This document shows, one piece after another, positions 1 to 6,188 of a stretch of DNA of 64,000 nt. Source of the DNA: Oscillospiraceae bacterium (GTDB taxonomy: Bacteria; Bacillota; Clostridia; Oscillospirales; Ruminococcaceae); NCBI GenBank assembly GCA_025757845.1, contig CP107211.1:1116001-1180000 (forward strand). The letters are read 5' to 3'. A program made the translations under genes and the position numbers. A model generated the notes under the pieces. That model searched no databases, was not told the DNA's origin, and was given only the letters and a program-made list of their open reading frames with translations. The stretch's first letter is position 1. Each line of letters begins with the position of its first letter.

Positions 1-42
1 CAGATGCAGCTTAACATTTATCTGGAGATGGCCCAAGGATAA
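1..42 (+). CDS. C-terminal tail of an unidentified protein (cut by window edge)
   Basis: Frame 1 is open from the first base and ends at a TAA at 40-42, giving 13 residues ending in LEMAQG. A strong hairpin with a T-run follows at once, which fits the end of a transcription unit. Too little is left to name a family. It is assigned to the mobile element only by position. Confidence 0.35.
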   Translation, partial: QMQLNIYLEMAQG

Positions 43-60
43 AATAAAAGCAGGATTAAA

Positions 61-102
61 GCCGCTCACTGTGCTGGTTTCCAGCATGGTGAGCGGCTTT
101 TT
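61..102 (+). terminator. Rho-independent terminator
   Basis: GCCGCTCAC (61-69) pairs with GTGAGCGGC (89-97). An inner TGCTGG/CCAGCA stem closes a TTT loop, with a 2x2 internal loop between the stems. TTTTT follows at 98-102. It lies between convergent genes and would stop the rightward partial gene. The leftward side has only a weak T-run. Confidence 0.8.
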
Positions 103-103
103 A

Positions 104-307
104 CTACAAATATGAGGAATCGAAGAAGTCTTTTAGTGTGATTCCCAAACCCAGATAGATTCTTTCAATCGTCTCTACGCTCAACTGGCCTCCCCGACGA
201 GCAGTGGTTTGAATCGTGGAATACGATATTCCGCATTTCTTTGCCAACACACACAGATTCATATCACGCGCTTGCATCAAATCCTGAACACGTTTGATCG
301 TATCCAC
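104..307 (-). CDS. Small XRE-family DNA-binding protein
   Basis: This 67-residue protein is almost entirely one helix-turn-helix domain of the Cro/CI (XRE) type. It reads DTIKRVQDLMQARDMN, then a recognition region with KKCGISYSTIQTTARRG, then the usual ERIYLGLGITLKDFF tail. I start it at a GTG at 307, because GGGAGGAG sits just upstream of that codon and overlaps the in-frame ATG at 322. It lies next to a larger S24-type repressor on the same strand. It is probably a small regulator of the mobile element; its target is unknown. Confidence 0.75.
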   Translation of the reverse strand: MDTIKRVQDLMQARDMNLCVLAKKCGISYSTIQTTARRGGQLSVETIERIYLGLGITLKDFFDSSYL

Positions 308-326
308 GAAAACTCCTCCCATCTTT

Positions 327-1154
327 TTAGTTCAAAACTTTTCCAACAACCTCGAATCTTTGCTCAGGAGATATAAGGATCGGCGAATATTTGGTGTTAA
401 GAGAAAGCAAAACCGGTTGGTTATGCACCACGCCATAGCTGTCGGTAAAGAACTCTGCTTGGGACTTATCTGGGGTATGTTCATCGTATTTTTTCAGATA
501 TCCGCAGTCATCATATACGAATATCCCGATATCTCCGCATGCAAGTTCTTCGCAGCGCTTTACCCATACGATCTGTCCGCTATGATAACGTGGCTCCATA
601 CTATCACCGCTAACGTATATCCCGAACTCGGCATCAGCCGGAACGCTACTGGCAGGCACTTGTATCTGCTGAAACATTTCACCTTCAAGAAAAGCTCCTA
701 GACCTGCCGATACTGGCAATTCTGATACTGGCATCATTATGCAGTCGATTTTCGCAGGCTCTTCTGTGCCTGGCTGGTAGCGCCGAGATGCAATCAAGTC
801 CATTTCGTACTCAGCGACCTTTTTTTGCCCGATGGCATTTAGAAGGGCGGGTTTCTGAAAGGTCTTTGTAAAGTAGGAAGGTCCTTCCTTGATGTTCAAT
901 GCGTGGCAGATTGCAACCAGTTGGTAGATGCTGGGAGTGGTGTATCCTTTTTCCCATTTACTGATTCCCTTGTCACTGACATCGACGCCATAGTGGCGGA
1001 GAAGTTCGGAGAAAGTTACAAGTGAATAACCATTCCTTTTTCGTACAGCTGCGAGAATCAGACCAACCTCATTACTATCCCTTGCGGCGACTGCATCATA
1101 GCACACCGTAGATGGGGCTATGTGCATTTTGGTGAGCGCAGTTTTCTTTTTCAT
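327..1154 (-). CDS. LexA/CI-like repressor with S24 peptidase domain
   Basis: This 275-residue protein has an N-terminal helix-turn-helix (about residues 30-90, with SDKGISKWEKG as the recognition region). A C-terminal S24 self-cleavage domain follows. The serine lies in GDSMEP (about residue 185) and the lysine in GYLKKY (about 221). An Ala-Gly cleavage site is plausible in PVSAGLG (about 147-153). Such proteins repress phage or integrative-element genes until RecA-triggered autocleavage. The start at 1154 has AAGGAG ten bases upstream; an in-frame extension to 1403 lacks this support. It diverges from the zinc-ribbon gene at 1363, so it probably controls the interval between them. Whether it answers to SOS is inferred. 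Confidence 0.85.
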   Translation of the reverse strand: MKKKTALTKMHIAPSTVCYDAVAARDSNEVGLILAAVRKRNGYSLVTFSELLRHYGVDVSDKGISKWEKGYTTPSIYQLVAICHALNIKEGPSYFTKTFQKPALLNAIGQKKVAEYEMDLIASRRYQPGTEEPAKIDCIMMPVSELPVSAGLGAFLEGEMFQQIQVPASSVPADAEFGIYVSGDSMEPRYHSGQIVWVKRCEELACGDIGIFVYDDCGYLKKYDEHTPDKSQAEFFTDSYGVVHNQPVLLSLNTKYSPILISPEQRFEVVGKVLN

Positions 1155-1187
1155 AGCAAGAACACTCCTTTGTGATCCGGTAGCTCT

Positions 1188-1216
1188 ATTATAGTATAGA
1201 AAACATAAGAAATCAA
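1188..1216 (-). promoter_or_regulatory. Promoter for the S24 repressor
   Basis: On the minus strand, TTGATT (1216-1211), a 17-base spacer and TATAAT (1193-1188) lie about 35 bases upstream of the repressor start. Confidence 0.7.
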
Positions 1217-1249
1217 CAAGAAATCTCCAAAATAGCGATAAATGCGTAA

Positions 1250-1278
1250 TTGACATCTCCATGAAGTGGGTGCATAAT
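1250..1278 (+). promoter_or_regulatory. Rightward promoter opposite the repressor
   Basis: TTGACA (1250-1255) and CATAAT (1273-1278) are 17 bases apart. This promoter diverges from the repressor promoter and could drive the small-gene operon from 1363. A second weaker pair (TTAATT/TATATT) lies at about 1314-1340. Confidence 0.55.
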
Positions 1279-1362
1279 CGAATCAAATCCACGAATAACA
1301 GCTTTTTGGTGTTAATTCTGGGCCGAAATCGTGTATATTTGGCGTTTTTGAGAGGTGATAAT

Positions 1363-1560
1363 ATGAGAAAAGAAAATGTAAGATGCCCGATGTGCGGAAC
1401 CATGAACTATGATGTAGATCTTGATGCAACCGATGGCTGGACAAAATGCCATCTGTGCAAAGCAGTAACCTGCTCTATGGATGAGTGGAAAAAGCATACA
1501 GTGTCCGTTCCTCTGTTAAACGAAAAACAGTTCGTGGCACGCAGTATGACTCGCAAGTAA
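1363..1560 (+). CDS. Small zinc-ribbon protein
   Basis: This 65-residue protein has two paired-cysteine knuckles, CPMC and CHLC, which would bind one zinc ion. The C-terminal half is short and basic. The start is the ATG at 1363 after GAGGTGATA. Upstream in-frame codons to 1261 have no ribosome site and cover the promoter. It is the first gene rightward of the repressor in a cluster of short element genes. No enzyme domain is visible, so a nucleic-acid-binding accessory role is only a guess. Confidence 0.65.
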   Translation: MRKENVRCPMCGTMNYDVDLDATDGWTKCHLCKAVTCSMDEWKKHTVSVPLLNEKQFVARSMTRK

Positions 1561-1603
1561 TGCACGCTGCATTCTGATAAATCTGCAAAAAGGAGGATTT
1601 CTG

Positions 1604-1885
1604 ATGTGTGGTGATTACAGCCTTCGCCGTGAGAAAAGATACGTCGAAGTGGATGTTCGTTTTACTCCTGACGGTAAGATCCGTCCTCTTGCCATAAACT
1701 ATGACAAGACTCGCACTTATGGAATTGACCGTGTTTTGGCAGTCAGGCATGGCACATCGCGCCTTGGCGGAAAAGGTCACTGCTTCACCTGTCTAATCTG
1801 CGGGCAGAAGCGAAATCTTTGGCTTGAGCAGGGCAAGTGGTTCGTGGAAGCCTACTGCTCTGTGCCGGAAAGCCGTGCTTCGTAA
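1604..1885 (+). CDS. Small conserved-looking element protein, unknown function
   Basis: This 93-residue protein is preceded by an ideal AAAGGAGG site, and its stop overlaps the next start (TAATG at 1883-1887). The sequence is basic. One CFTCLIC cluster followed by GQKRNLW might form part of a metal-binding knuckle. The translational coupling to the ImmA/IrrE gene argues that it is a real operon member. I do not recognise the family. Confidence 0.6.
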   Translation: MCGDYSLRREKRYVEVDVRFTPDGKIRPLAINYDKTRTYGIDRVLAVRHGTSRLGGKGHCFTCLICGQKRNLWLEQGKWFVEAYCSVPESRAS

Positions 1886-2592
1886 TGGCAAGGTACTTAT
1901 CCCGCGCAGACCTTTCGCGCATAGCGGGTAAGTATATCGACCAGTACTATACCCGCTTCAGGATCAGCAAAGATGCCCTGGAACCCATTGACCCTGAACG
2001 GCTTGCAAGCGCTGTTCTTGGGCTGAATGTGAAAATGCTGCCGCTGTGCAGCGATGGCAGCATCCTCGGACTGACCGTTTTTCAAAGATGCGGTTTTACC
2101 GTAACTTTAGGGGATGGTACAAAGCTTGTAGAGATGTTCATGCCGAAGGACGTTGTGATCGATTCCGCCCTTGCGGCAGACAACTGAACCGGATGCCGGA
2201 ATTTCACGATAGCGCATGAAGCGGCACACCATATTCTGGCTGACCTGTTTCCGAACGACTATGGAAAAGCAGTCAAGTGCCGTGGGCACATTGCCTATCG
2301 GGAACGAAACGGACAGCCCTCATGGGAAGAATGGCAGGCGAATACCCTTGCAGCGGAGCTGCTGATGCCAACATTTCTGGTCAACGCCGAAATAGAACGT
2401 GCAGCGCTGTGCCTGCCAAATGGTATCCTGTACAAATCCGCATCGGACCCGAACTATGAAAAAATTCTGGAGATGGCTGCACAGATGGGAGTATCGTGGT
2501 CTGCGATTAGGATCAGATTACAGCAGATGCAGGTCATCAACGGAAAACCCATCCACTGCCATCCATTGGACGTCATTCGATTTGGAGAATAA
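1885..2592 (+). pseudogene. ImmA/IrrE-family metallopeptidase gene interrupted by an in-frame TGA
   Basis: The reading frame from ATG 1885 encodes an N-terminal part up to residue 100 (ending SALAADN) and stops at TGA 2185-2187. The same frame then continues without a break to 2592. The second part has NFTIAHEAAHHIL, which carries the HExxH zinc-peptidase motif of ImmA/IrrE proteins. It also has the family's downstream EWQANTLAAELLMP, which supplies the usual third-ligand region. ImmA-type enzymes cleave XRE or S24 repressors to derepress mobile elements, and an S24 repressor gene lies 700 bases away. The stop separates the catalytic domain from its start, so the enzyme is probably lost. Re-initiation or read-through cannot be excluded. 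Confidence 0.8.
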
Positions 2593-2593
2593 T

Positions 2594-2797
2594 ATGACTT
2601 AGTCAAATAATCGCTCTTTTAAGAGTAAACCGCTGAACAATATACAGCAGGCACAATTCAGCATTGGCTGGAGGTTTTGTCCGGTTTGCGGACACAAGCT
2701 CTACCAAAAAACCGAGAGCTGTTCAGGCTCTATCAGCATAAAGTGCCTCAAGTGCGGTAACATAGCAACAGTTGACTTAGCCTACCGCAGGCGCTGA
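2594..2797 (+). pseudogene. Com-like zinc-ribbon gene with a TAG at codon 3
   Basis: ATG ACT TAG at 2594-2602 is followed in the same frame by an open stretch to TGA 2795-2797. Its product reads FSIGWRFCPVCGHKLYQ, then CSGSISIKCLKCGNIATVDL. Two CxxC knuckles around a short spacer resemble Com-type zinc ribbons of phage and mobile elements. The ATG sits just after the TAA of the ImmA frame, a normal operon spacing. No ATG, GTG or TTG replaces the lost start before the zinc ribbon. The simplest reading is one substitution (for example GAG to TAG) that kills the gene. Confidence 0.65.
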
Positions 2798-2828
2798 CTT
2801 TTTTAGACAAACCACAATTTCAAAAATC

Positions 2829-2894
2829 GGGTGCATTGCACCCTGAATATGGACTGTTCGTCACCGAGCAACGGGCCATTGCCGCAAGGCAATG
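2829..2894 (+). repeat. Palindrome and GNRA-capped hairpin in a gene-free stretch
   Basis: GGGTGCA-T-TGCACCC (2829-2843) is a perfect 15-bp palindrome. It is followed by CATTGCC-GCAA-GGCAATG (2877-2894), a 7-bp stem capped by a GCAA tetraloop. They lie in a 327-base gap (2798-3124) that has no credible gene. The GNRA loop suggests an RNA structure. The palindrome could equally be a protein-binding site. Confidence 0.55.
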
Positions 2895-2910
2895 TATGAA
2901 ACGCGCACCA

Positions 2911-2985
2911 AATAGCCGGGCAACAGCTGATAGAGTGATTCTGCTTTAGAACCGCTCTGTTAGTTGGTTGTCCGGCTATTTTTTT
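2911..2985 (+). terminator. Very long imperfect hairpin with T-run (terminator or small RNA)
   Basis: AATAGCCGG (2911-2919) pairs with CCGGCTATT (2972-2980). Pairing continues inward through GCAA/TTGT, CAGCTGAT/GTTAGTTG, AGAGTG/CGCTCT and TTCT/AGAA, with one bulge, one mismatch and G-U pairs. The arms of about 32 bases close on a GCTTT loop, and TTTTT follows. This is far longer than an ordinary terminator. It may end a transcript that also holds the 2829-2894 structures. Confidence 0.6.
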
Positions 2986-2996
2986 AGCCTTCAGGT

Positions 2997-3024
2997 AGCC
3001 TGCTCCCGTAAAAAGGAGCAGGCT
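2997..3024 (+). repeat. 10-bp hairpin
   Basis: AGCCTGCTCC (2997-3006) and GGAGCAGGCT (3015-3024) form a perfect stem with an eight-base loop. Only two Ts follow, so this is a poor terminator by itself. It lies 100 bases upstream of the sigma-like gene. Confidence 0.5.
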
Positions 3025-3080
3025 TTATGTTTGTCCGTTTTTCGTGGATGCCCCAAGCGGCAAAATACCAGTAGCCTTCC

Positions 3081-3114
3081 AAATTTTCGACTTTTTACGA
3101 CTTATCGAAAATTT
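3081..3114 (+). promoter_or_regulatory. Inverted repeat upstream of the sigma-like gene
   Basis: AAATTTTCGA (3081-3090) and TCGAAAATTT (3105-3114) are perfect complements 14 bases apart. They end just before the GAGGT ribosome site and the ATG at 3125. As DNA this could be an operator. As RNA it could influence ribosome access. Confidence 0.5.
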
Positions 3115-3124
3115 TGAGGTTTAT

Positions 3125-3604
3125 ATGAACTACAATAGCGGAAATGCCCGCCGTAACTTCTATGCTAAATGGGACAAGCTCCGGGAAGAATACCGGGCTG
3201 CTGGCATGAAGGAGGACGCTATCCAGAAGATGTATGAGTACGATCTGGCGGTCTTCAATGATGATCGTGCCCACCACCGTTACGACGTCGAGATTCCGAG
3301 TGCAGACGATTCCGAAAACCGGAACGATTATGCTGACTTTGTGCGAGCCACTACCGTGACGGACACCTACCACGAAACGAAAACGAGGTTTGCGTGGGTG
3401 GGTGAAGTCCAAAACGAACGTCTGCAAGCCGGATTAGAGAAGCTGTCTGTTGACGACCTCAAGCTTTTGACGCTGTACGCCTATGAGGGCTACACCGTTA
3501 CTGAAATTTCTAAAGCTTTAGGCGTTTCACAACCTACTATTAGTATCAAAATCAAGAGAATTACTAAATTTCTGAAAAACTTTGATTTCAATGCTAGGGA
3601 TTGA
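3125..3604 (+). CDS. Sigma-70 region-4-like HTH regulator
   Basis: The 159-residue protein starts at ATG 3125 after GAGGT. Its N-terminal half is charged and helical. The C-terminal 60 residues have the sigma-region-4 form LSVDDLKLLTLYAYEGYT, followed by the helix-turn-helix VTEISKALGVSQPTISIKIKR. No region-2 core-binding segment is visible. It may therefore be a regulator that borrows a sigma-type DNA-binding domain rather than a full sigma factor. Such proteins are common in integrative elements of Clostridia. The inverted repeat just upstream may be its control site. Its targets cannot be read from the sequence. Confidence 0.65.
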   Translation: MNYNSGNARRNFYAKWDKLREEYRAAGMKEDAIQKMYEYDLAVFNDDRAHHRYDVEIPSADDSENRNDYADFVRATTVTDTYHETKTRFAWVGEVQNERLQAGLEKLSVDDLKLLTLYAYEGYTVTEISKALGVSQPTISIKIKRITKFLKNFDFNARD

Positions 3605-3763
3605 CCTTTCAACTGGGTTCGTAAGTGAAGGGACAATTTCCCAAGCGGCACCTGTCGCAGGTCGAAACGTCCGACTTCATGGTCCTTGAAAACTGAATAG
3701 TTCCGTCATCTGGTACTCCGATAATGATACTTCCGTAATTCGCGGCCCGGTCACAAAGCAGAC

Positions 3764-3868
3764 GGGGTGGCTGAAATGCCAATGAAGCGGTACAAGTCCG
3801 CTGCCAGATGTTTATGCCCCACTCGCAGGGGGCCGAGGGCGAATATGCGAGACCTGAACATATTTTAT
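3764..3868 (+). ncRNA. Candidate structured RNA of the mobile element
   Basis: The gap 3605-3964 has no convincing gene but holds a run of local stems. These are TGGC-TGAAAT-GCCA (3768-3781), AGCGG-TACAAGT-CCGCT (3786-3802) and CTCGCA/TGCGAG (3822-3851). GGGG (3764-3767) and CCCC (3817-3820) could close the first two into a junction. A 13-bp terminator follows 18 bases later. Stems ending in a strong terminator suggest a stand-alone RNA or a long leader. I do not recognise it. The 5' end is unknown and may lie anywhere after 3605. Confidence 0.45.
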
Positions 3869-3916
3869 CAGGAGTGACCGGATGCTGTTTTCGGTCTCCG
3901 GTCACTCCTGTTCTTT
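3869..3916 (+). terminator. Strong terminator with 13-bp arms
   Basis: CAGGAGTGACCGG (3869-3881) pairs perfectly with CCGGTCACTCCTG (3898-3910), followed by TTCTTTT. It ends the transcript of the sigma-like gene or of the candidate RNA before the gene at 3965. Confidence 0.8.
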
Positions 3917-3964
3917 TACATATTTATCCGCTAATCACCTTTACTAACACGGAGGACTACTCAA

Positions 3965-4192
3965 ATGGACGAATTGAATCCTACGGTGCGCGAACAGGAG
4001 ATTTATGAGGAGATGGAACTGACCCCGGAAATGATCAAGTCCATCCGAACCCTCTGTGCAACCTGTCTGCGACATTTCGTAGAAGCCAAGGCTTTCAAAA
4101 TTGCTATCGTGCCGAGTGCAGACAACAGCATGGACACTTGCACTGTCTGTCAGACCCGGCGCGGTTACGATTATGTTGTAATGCACCGCTGA
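3965..4192 (+). CDS. Small cysteine-containing element protein, unknown function
   Basis: This 75-residue protein follows GGAGGACTACTCAA and starts at ATG 3965. It is acidic at the N-terminus (EQEIYEEMELTPEM). It has a CATC pair near residue 30 and a CTVC pair near residue 60, spaced as a possible zinc site. It stands alone between two terminators (3869-3916 and 4271-4299). It belongs with the short accessory proteins of this element. No family is recognised. Confidence 0.55.
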   Translation: MDELNPTVREQEIYEEMELTPEMIKSIRTLCATCLRHFVEAKAFKIAIVPSADNSMDTCTVCQTRRGYDYVVMHR

Positions 4193-4270
4193 TGCTGGTG
4201 CTTCATTTCAATCATCGGAGGAAGTGATGCGTATCGTATAAAAAGAATTGCTCCCATACTTCAACAGAAG

Positions 4271-4299
4271 CCCGCTGCCTAGGAGGTGCAGCGGGTTTC
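4271..4299 (+). terminator. Terminator upstream of the PemK gene
   Basis: CCCGCTGC (4271-4278) pairs with GCAGCGGG (4288-4295), followed by TTTCTT. It separates the 75-residue gene from the toxin-like gene. Confidence 0.7.
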
Positions 4300-4327
4300 T
4301 TACATATCCAAATGGAGGTTTCGCAAT

Positions 4328-4999
4328 TTGGAATCTACTTTGAAATTCCAACGCGGAGACATCTACTTCGTTCGACTTGACAACCGCACGGGCTCCGAAC
4401 AAAGCGGAACCCGTCCAGCGGTCATCCTGCAAAACGATGTGGGAAACTCCTGCTCACCGACATTGATCGTTGTGACTTTGACAAGTAAGACAGAAAAGAA
4501 AGCTACGCAACCAACGCATTGTCTGGTGGAACCGGAAGGGCTGGAGCCGTCCATCGTTCAGGCTGAGCAAATCTTCACCATCGACAAAAGCCGTGTCAAA
4601 AGATTTGTCGGACACCTCACCCCAGAAGAGATGGGGCGGGTCGATGATGCTGTAAAAATCAGTCTTGCACTGAACCCGATGGGGAGTATCCAAAAGTTCA
4701 AACCTATCATCCGCTCTACGGCGGCTTACGCACCGCCAGAAGTAGTTGACGGTAAGCCGCCTGTCTATCCCTACACTCCTATCAAATCCGATTTTGAGGA
4801 TGCAGGAACAGTCGAAGAAATGATGTTATACACCGAACTGCAATCCGCTGTTCACACAATGATCCAGCGGCTTGAATACAGCTTCACCTTTAATCCCAGC
4901 TTGCTCACCAGCCCGAAGCGTAAGAAGCAAGTGACTGAGATTTTGACCGAAGCTGAAAAATACATTTGGCGAATTAAGGAGGAAATCAGATGCGCCTGA
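4328..4999 (+). CDS. PemK/MazF-type protein with a long C-terminal extension
   Basis: The 223-residue protein begins with the MazF/PemK fold signature: QRGDIYFVRLD at residues 8-18, then SEQSGTRPAVILQND and LIVVTLTS. MazF proteins are ribosome-independent mRNA endonucleases of type II toxin-antitoxin pairs, usually about 110 residues. Here roughly 110 further residues follow. They include a proline-rich linker (around PPVYPYTPI) and a helical tail ending WRIKEEIRCA. I choose the TTG at 4328 because GGAGG lies just upstream. No antitoxin-sized gene sits directly before it. The downstream ParB-like gene overlaps it by ten bases, which suggests coupled expression. The tail may be a fused partner domain, or the protein may not be toxic. 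Confidence 0.75.
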   Translation: MESTLKFQRGDIYFVRLDNRTGSEQSGTRPAVILQNDVGNSCSPTLIVVTLTSKTEKKATQPTHCLVEPEGLEPSIVQAEQIFTIDKSRVKRFVGHLTPEEMGRVDDAVKISLALNPMGSIQKFKPIIRSTAAYAPPEVVDGKPPVYPYTPIKSDFEDAGTVEEMMLYTELQSAVHTMIQRLEYSFTFNPSLLTSPKRKKQVTEILTEAEKYIWRIKEEIRCA

Positions 5000-5811
5000 A
5001 GAATGACACGAACAATTATGCTGCTTCCTTTAATATCACTCCACCGTACCAGATGCTGGTGCTTCACAGCAAGGTGCTGATCTACCCCCGCGAGATCTAC
5101 CAGCGGGGTGTGGAGCGTAAGCGTGTGGAAATGATTGCTGCCGATTTCAACGAGTACATTGCCAACGAGCCGAAGGTCAGCTTCCGCGACGGCAAGTATT
5201 ATGTGGTGAACGGTCAGCACACCATTGAGGGGCGCATCCTCCGTAACGGCGGTGAGGACTTGCCGATTCTCTGCAAGGTCTACACCGGACTGACGATGGA
5301 GCAGGAAGCACTGCTCTTTGCAGAGCAGAACGGACACTCCGCACCATTGACGGCAGGCATCAAGCTGCGTGCCAAGGTCGTGGGAGGCGATGCTCCTTCC
5401 AAGGCATTTCTCGCTGCTACCAACCGGGTGGGGCTGGCATTCAACTATGACGGCTTGCAGTTGAGTGATTACCGCATCAGCTGCGTGGGCACCGCTCTCA
5501 AGCTGTACAACCAGATGGGCGAAAAGATCTACTGCGAAGCTCTGCGGCTGATCGTGGCAGCTTGGGGAGGCAAGCCTGATTCGTTCCGTGCATCTGTCCT
5601 GCGAGGTATGATGCACTTTGTGGAACTGTATCACGGCGAGTTCAGCGAGGAACGGCTGGTTCGTGCGCTTGGCGGCGTCCATCCCATGGAGATTTACCGT
5701 GTTGGCAGGGATAACCCTGCAAAGCTGCCCGGATGGAAGAAATACGTTTTTCCCATCTACATGGCTTACAACGGCAAAGGCCGCAAGGACGCCTTGTCGA
5801 TGAAGTTCTAA
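4990..5811 (+). CDS. ParB/DGQHR-like protein
   Basis: The 273-residue product starts at ATG 4990 after GGAGGAAATC, inside the end of the PemK gene. Residues about 60-90 carry FRDGKYYVVNGQHTIEGR, which matches the ParB-type N-terminal or DGQHR fold around a G-Q-H core. The next segment, TGLTMEQEALLFAEQN, is also typical of this group. ParB-like domains bind or nick DNA or hydrolyse CTP; which applies here is unknown. It is reminiscent of DUF6551 proteins of Clostridia elements, by memory only. Its overlap with the toxin-like gene suggests that the pair acts together in element maintenance. Confidence 0.6.
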   Translation: MRLKNDTNNYAASFNITPPYQMLVLHSKVLIYPREIYQRGVERKRVEMIAADFNEYIANEPKVSFRDGKYYVVNGQHTIEGRILRNGGEDLPILCKVYTGLTMEQEALLFAEQNGHSAPLTAGIKLRAKVVGGDAPSKAFLAATNRVGLAFNYDGLQLSDYRISCVGTALKLYNQMGEKIYCEALRLIVAAWGGKPDSFRASVLRGMMHFVELYHGEFSEERLVRALGGVHPMEIYRVGRDNPAKLPGWKKYVFPIYMAYNGKGRKDALSMKF

Positions 5812-5908
5812 AACATATTTCCTATGCCAAGGGGCATCTGCAAGCTACAGGTACCTCTTATTACATAATAATATCGCACTATCGTTGCTTTTGAAAGAAG
5901 GGCTAGAT

Positions 5909-6064
5909 ATGACCAATATGAATGTGATTCCTGTGGCGCAGGATTCGTACATCGTTAATGGCTGCAAAGTGAAAATCACTTATGCAGAAGATGGTGACAG
6001 TATGGAGATTCTTCAGAAACTGATTCATGATACCCTCCGCGAAGAAGCCAAGAATTACAGTTGA
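5909..6064 (+). CDS. TnpW-like small transposon protein
   Basis: This 51-residue gene is preceded by AGAAGGG and starts at ATG 5909. It contains YIVNGCKVKITYAE, a beta pair, followed by a helix with SMEILQKLIHDTL. That layout matches TnpW-family proteins encoded beside large serine recombinases in Tn4451-like elements. It lies 125 bases upstream of such a recombinase here, which supports the call. The function of TnpW is not established. Confidence 0.65.
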   Translation: MTNMNVIPVAQDSYIVNGCKVKITYAEDGDSMEILQKLIHDTLREEAKNYS

Positions 6065-6070
6065 ATCGAC

Positions 6071-6087
6071 ATCCTTGCAACAAGGAT
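6071..6087 (+). repeat. Short hairpin between tnpW-like and recombinase genes
   Basis: ATCCTTG (6071-6077) pairs with CAAGGAT (6081-6087) around CAA. There is no T-run, so it is more likely a structural or regulatory feature than a terminator. Confidence 0.35.
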
Positions 6088-6188
6088 AGTCCAGCACTAA
6101 AATAATGGTACAGTTGATTCAGCAACCAATTCAAACAAACGAGTGTGCGCACAGTATCGTTGTTTTAGTTTACATAGGAGTGACAACG

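Noticed and set aside
2185..2187. TGA as a selenocysteine codon in the ImmA-like gene
   Set aside because: The position is not catalytic in the family, and no convincing SECIS-like hairpin with the required spacing follows. A nonsense change is simpler.
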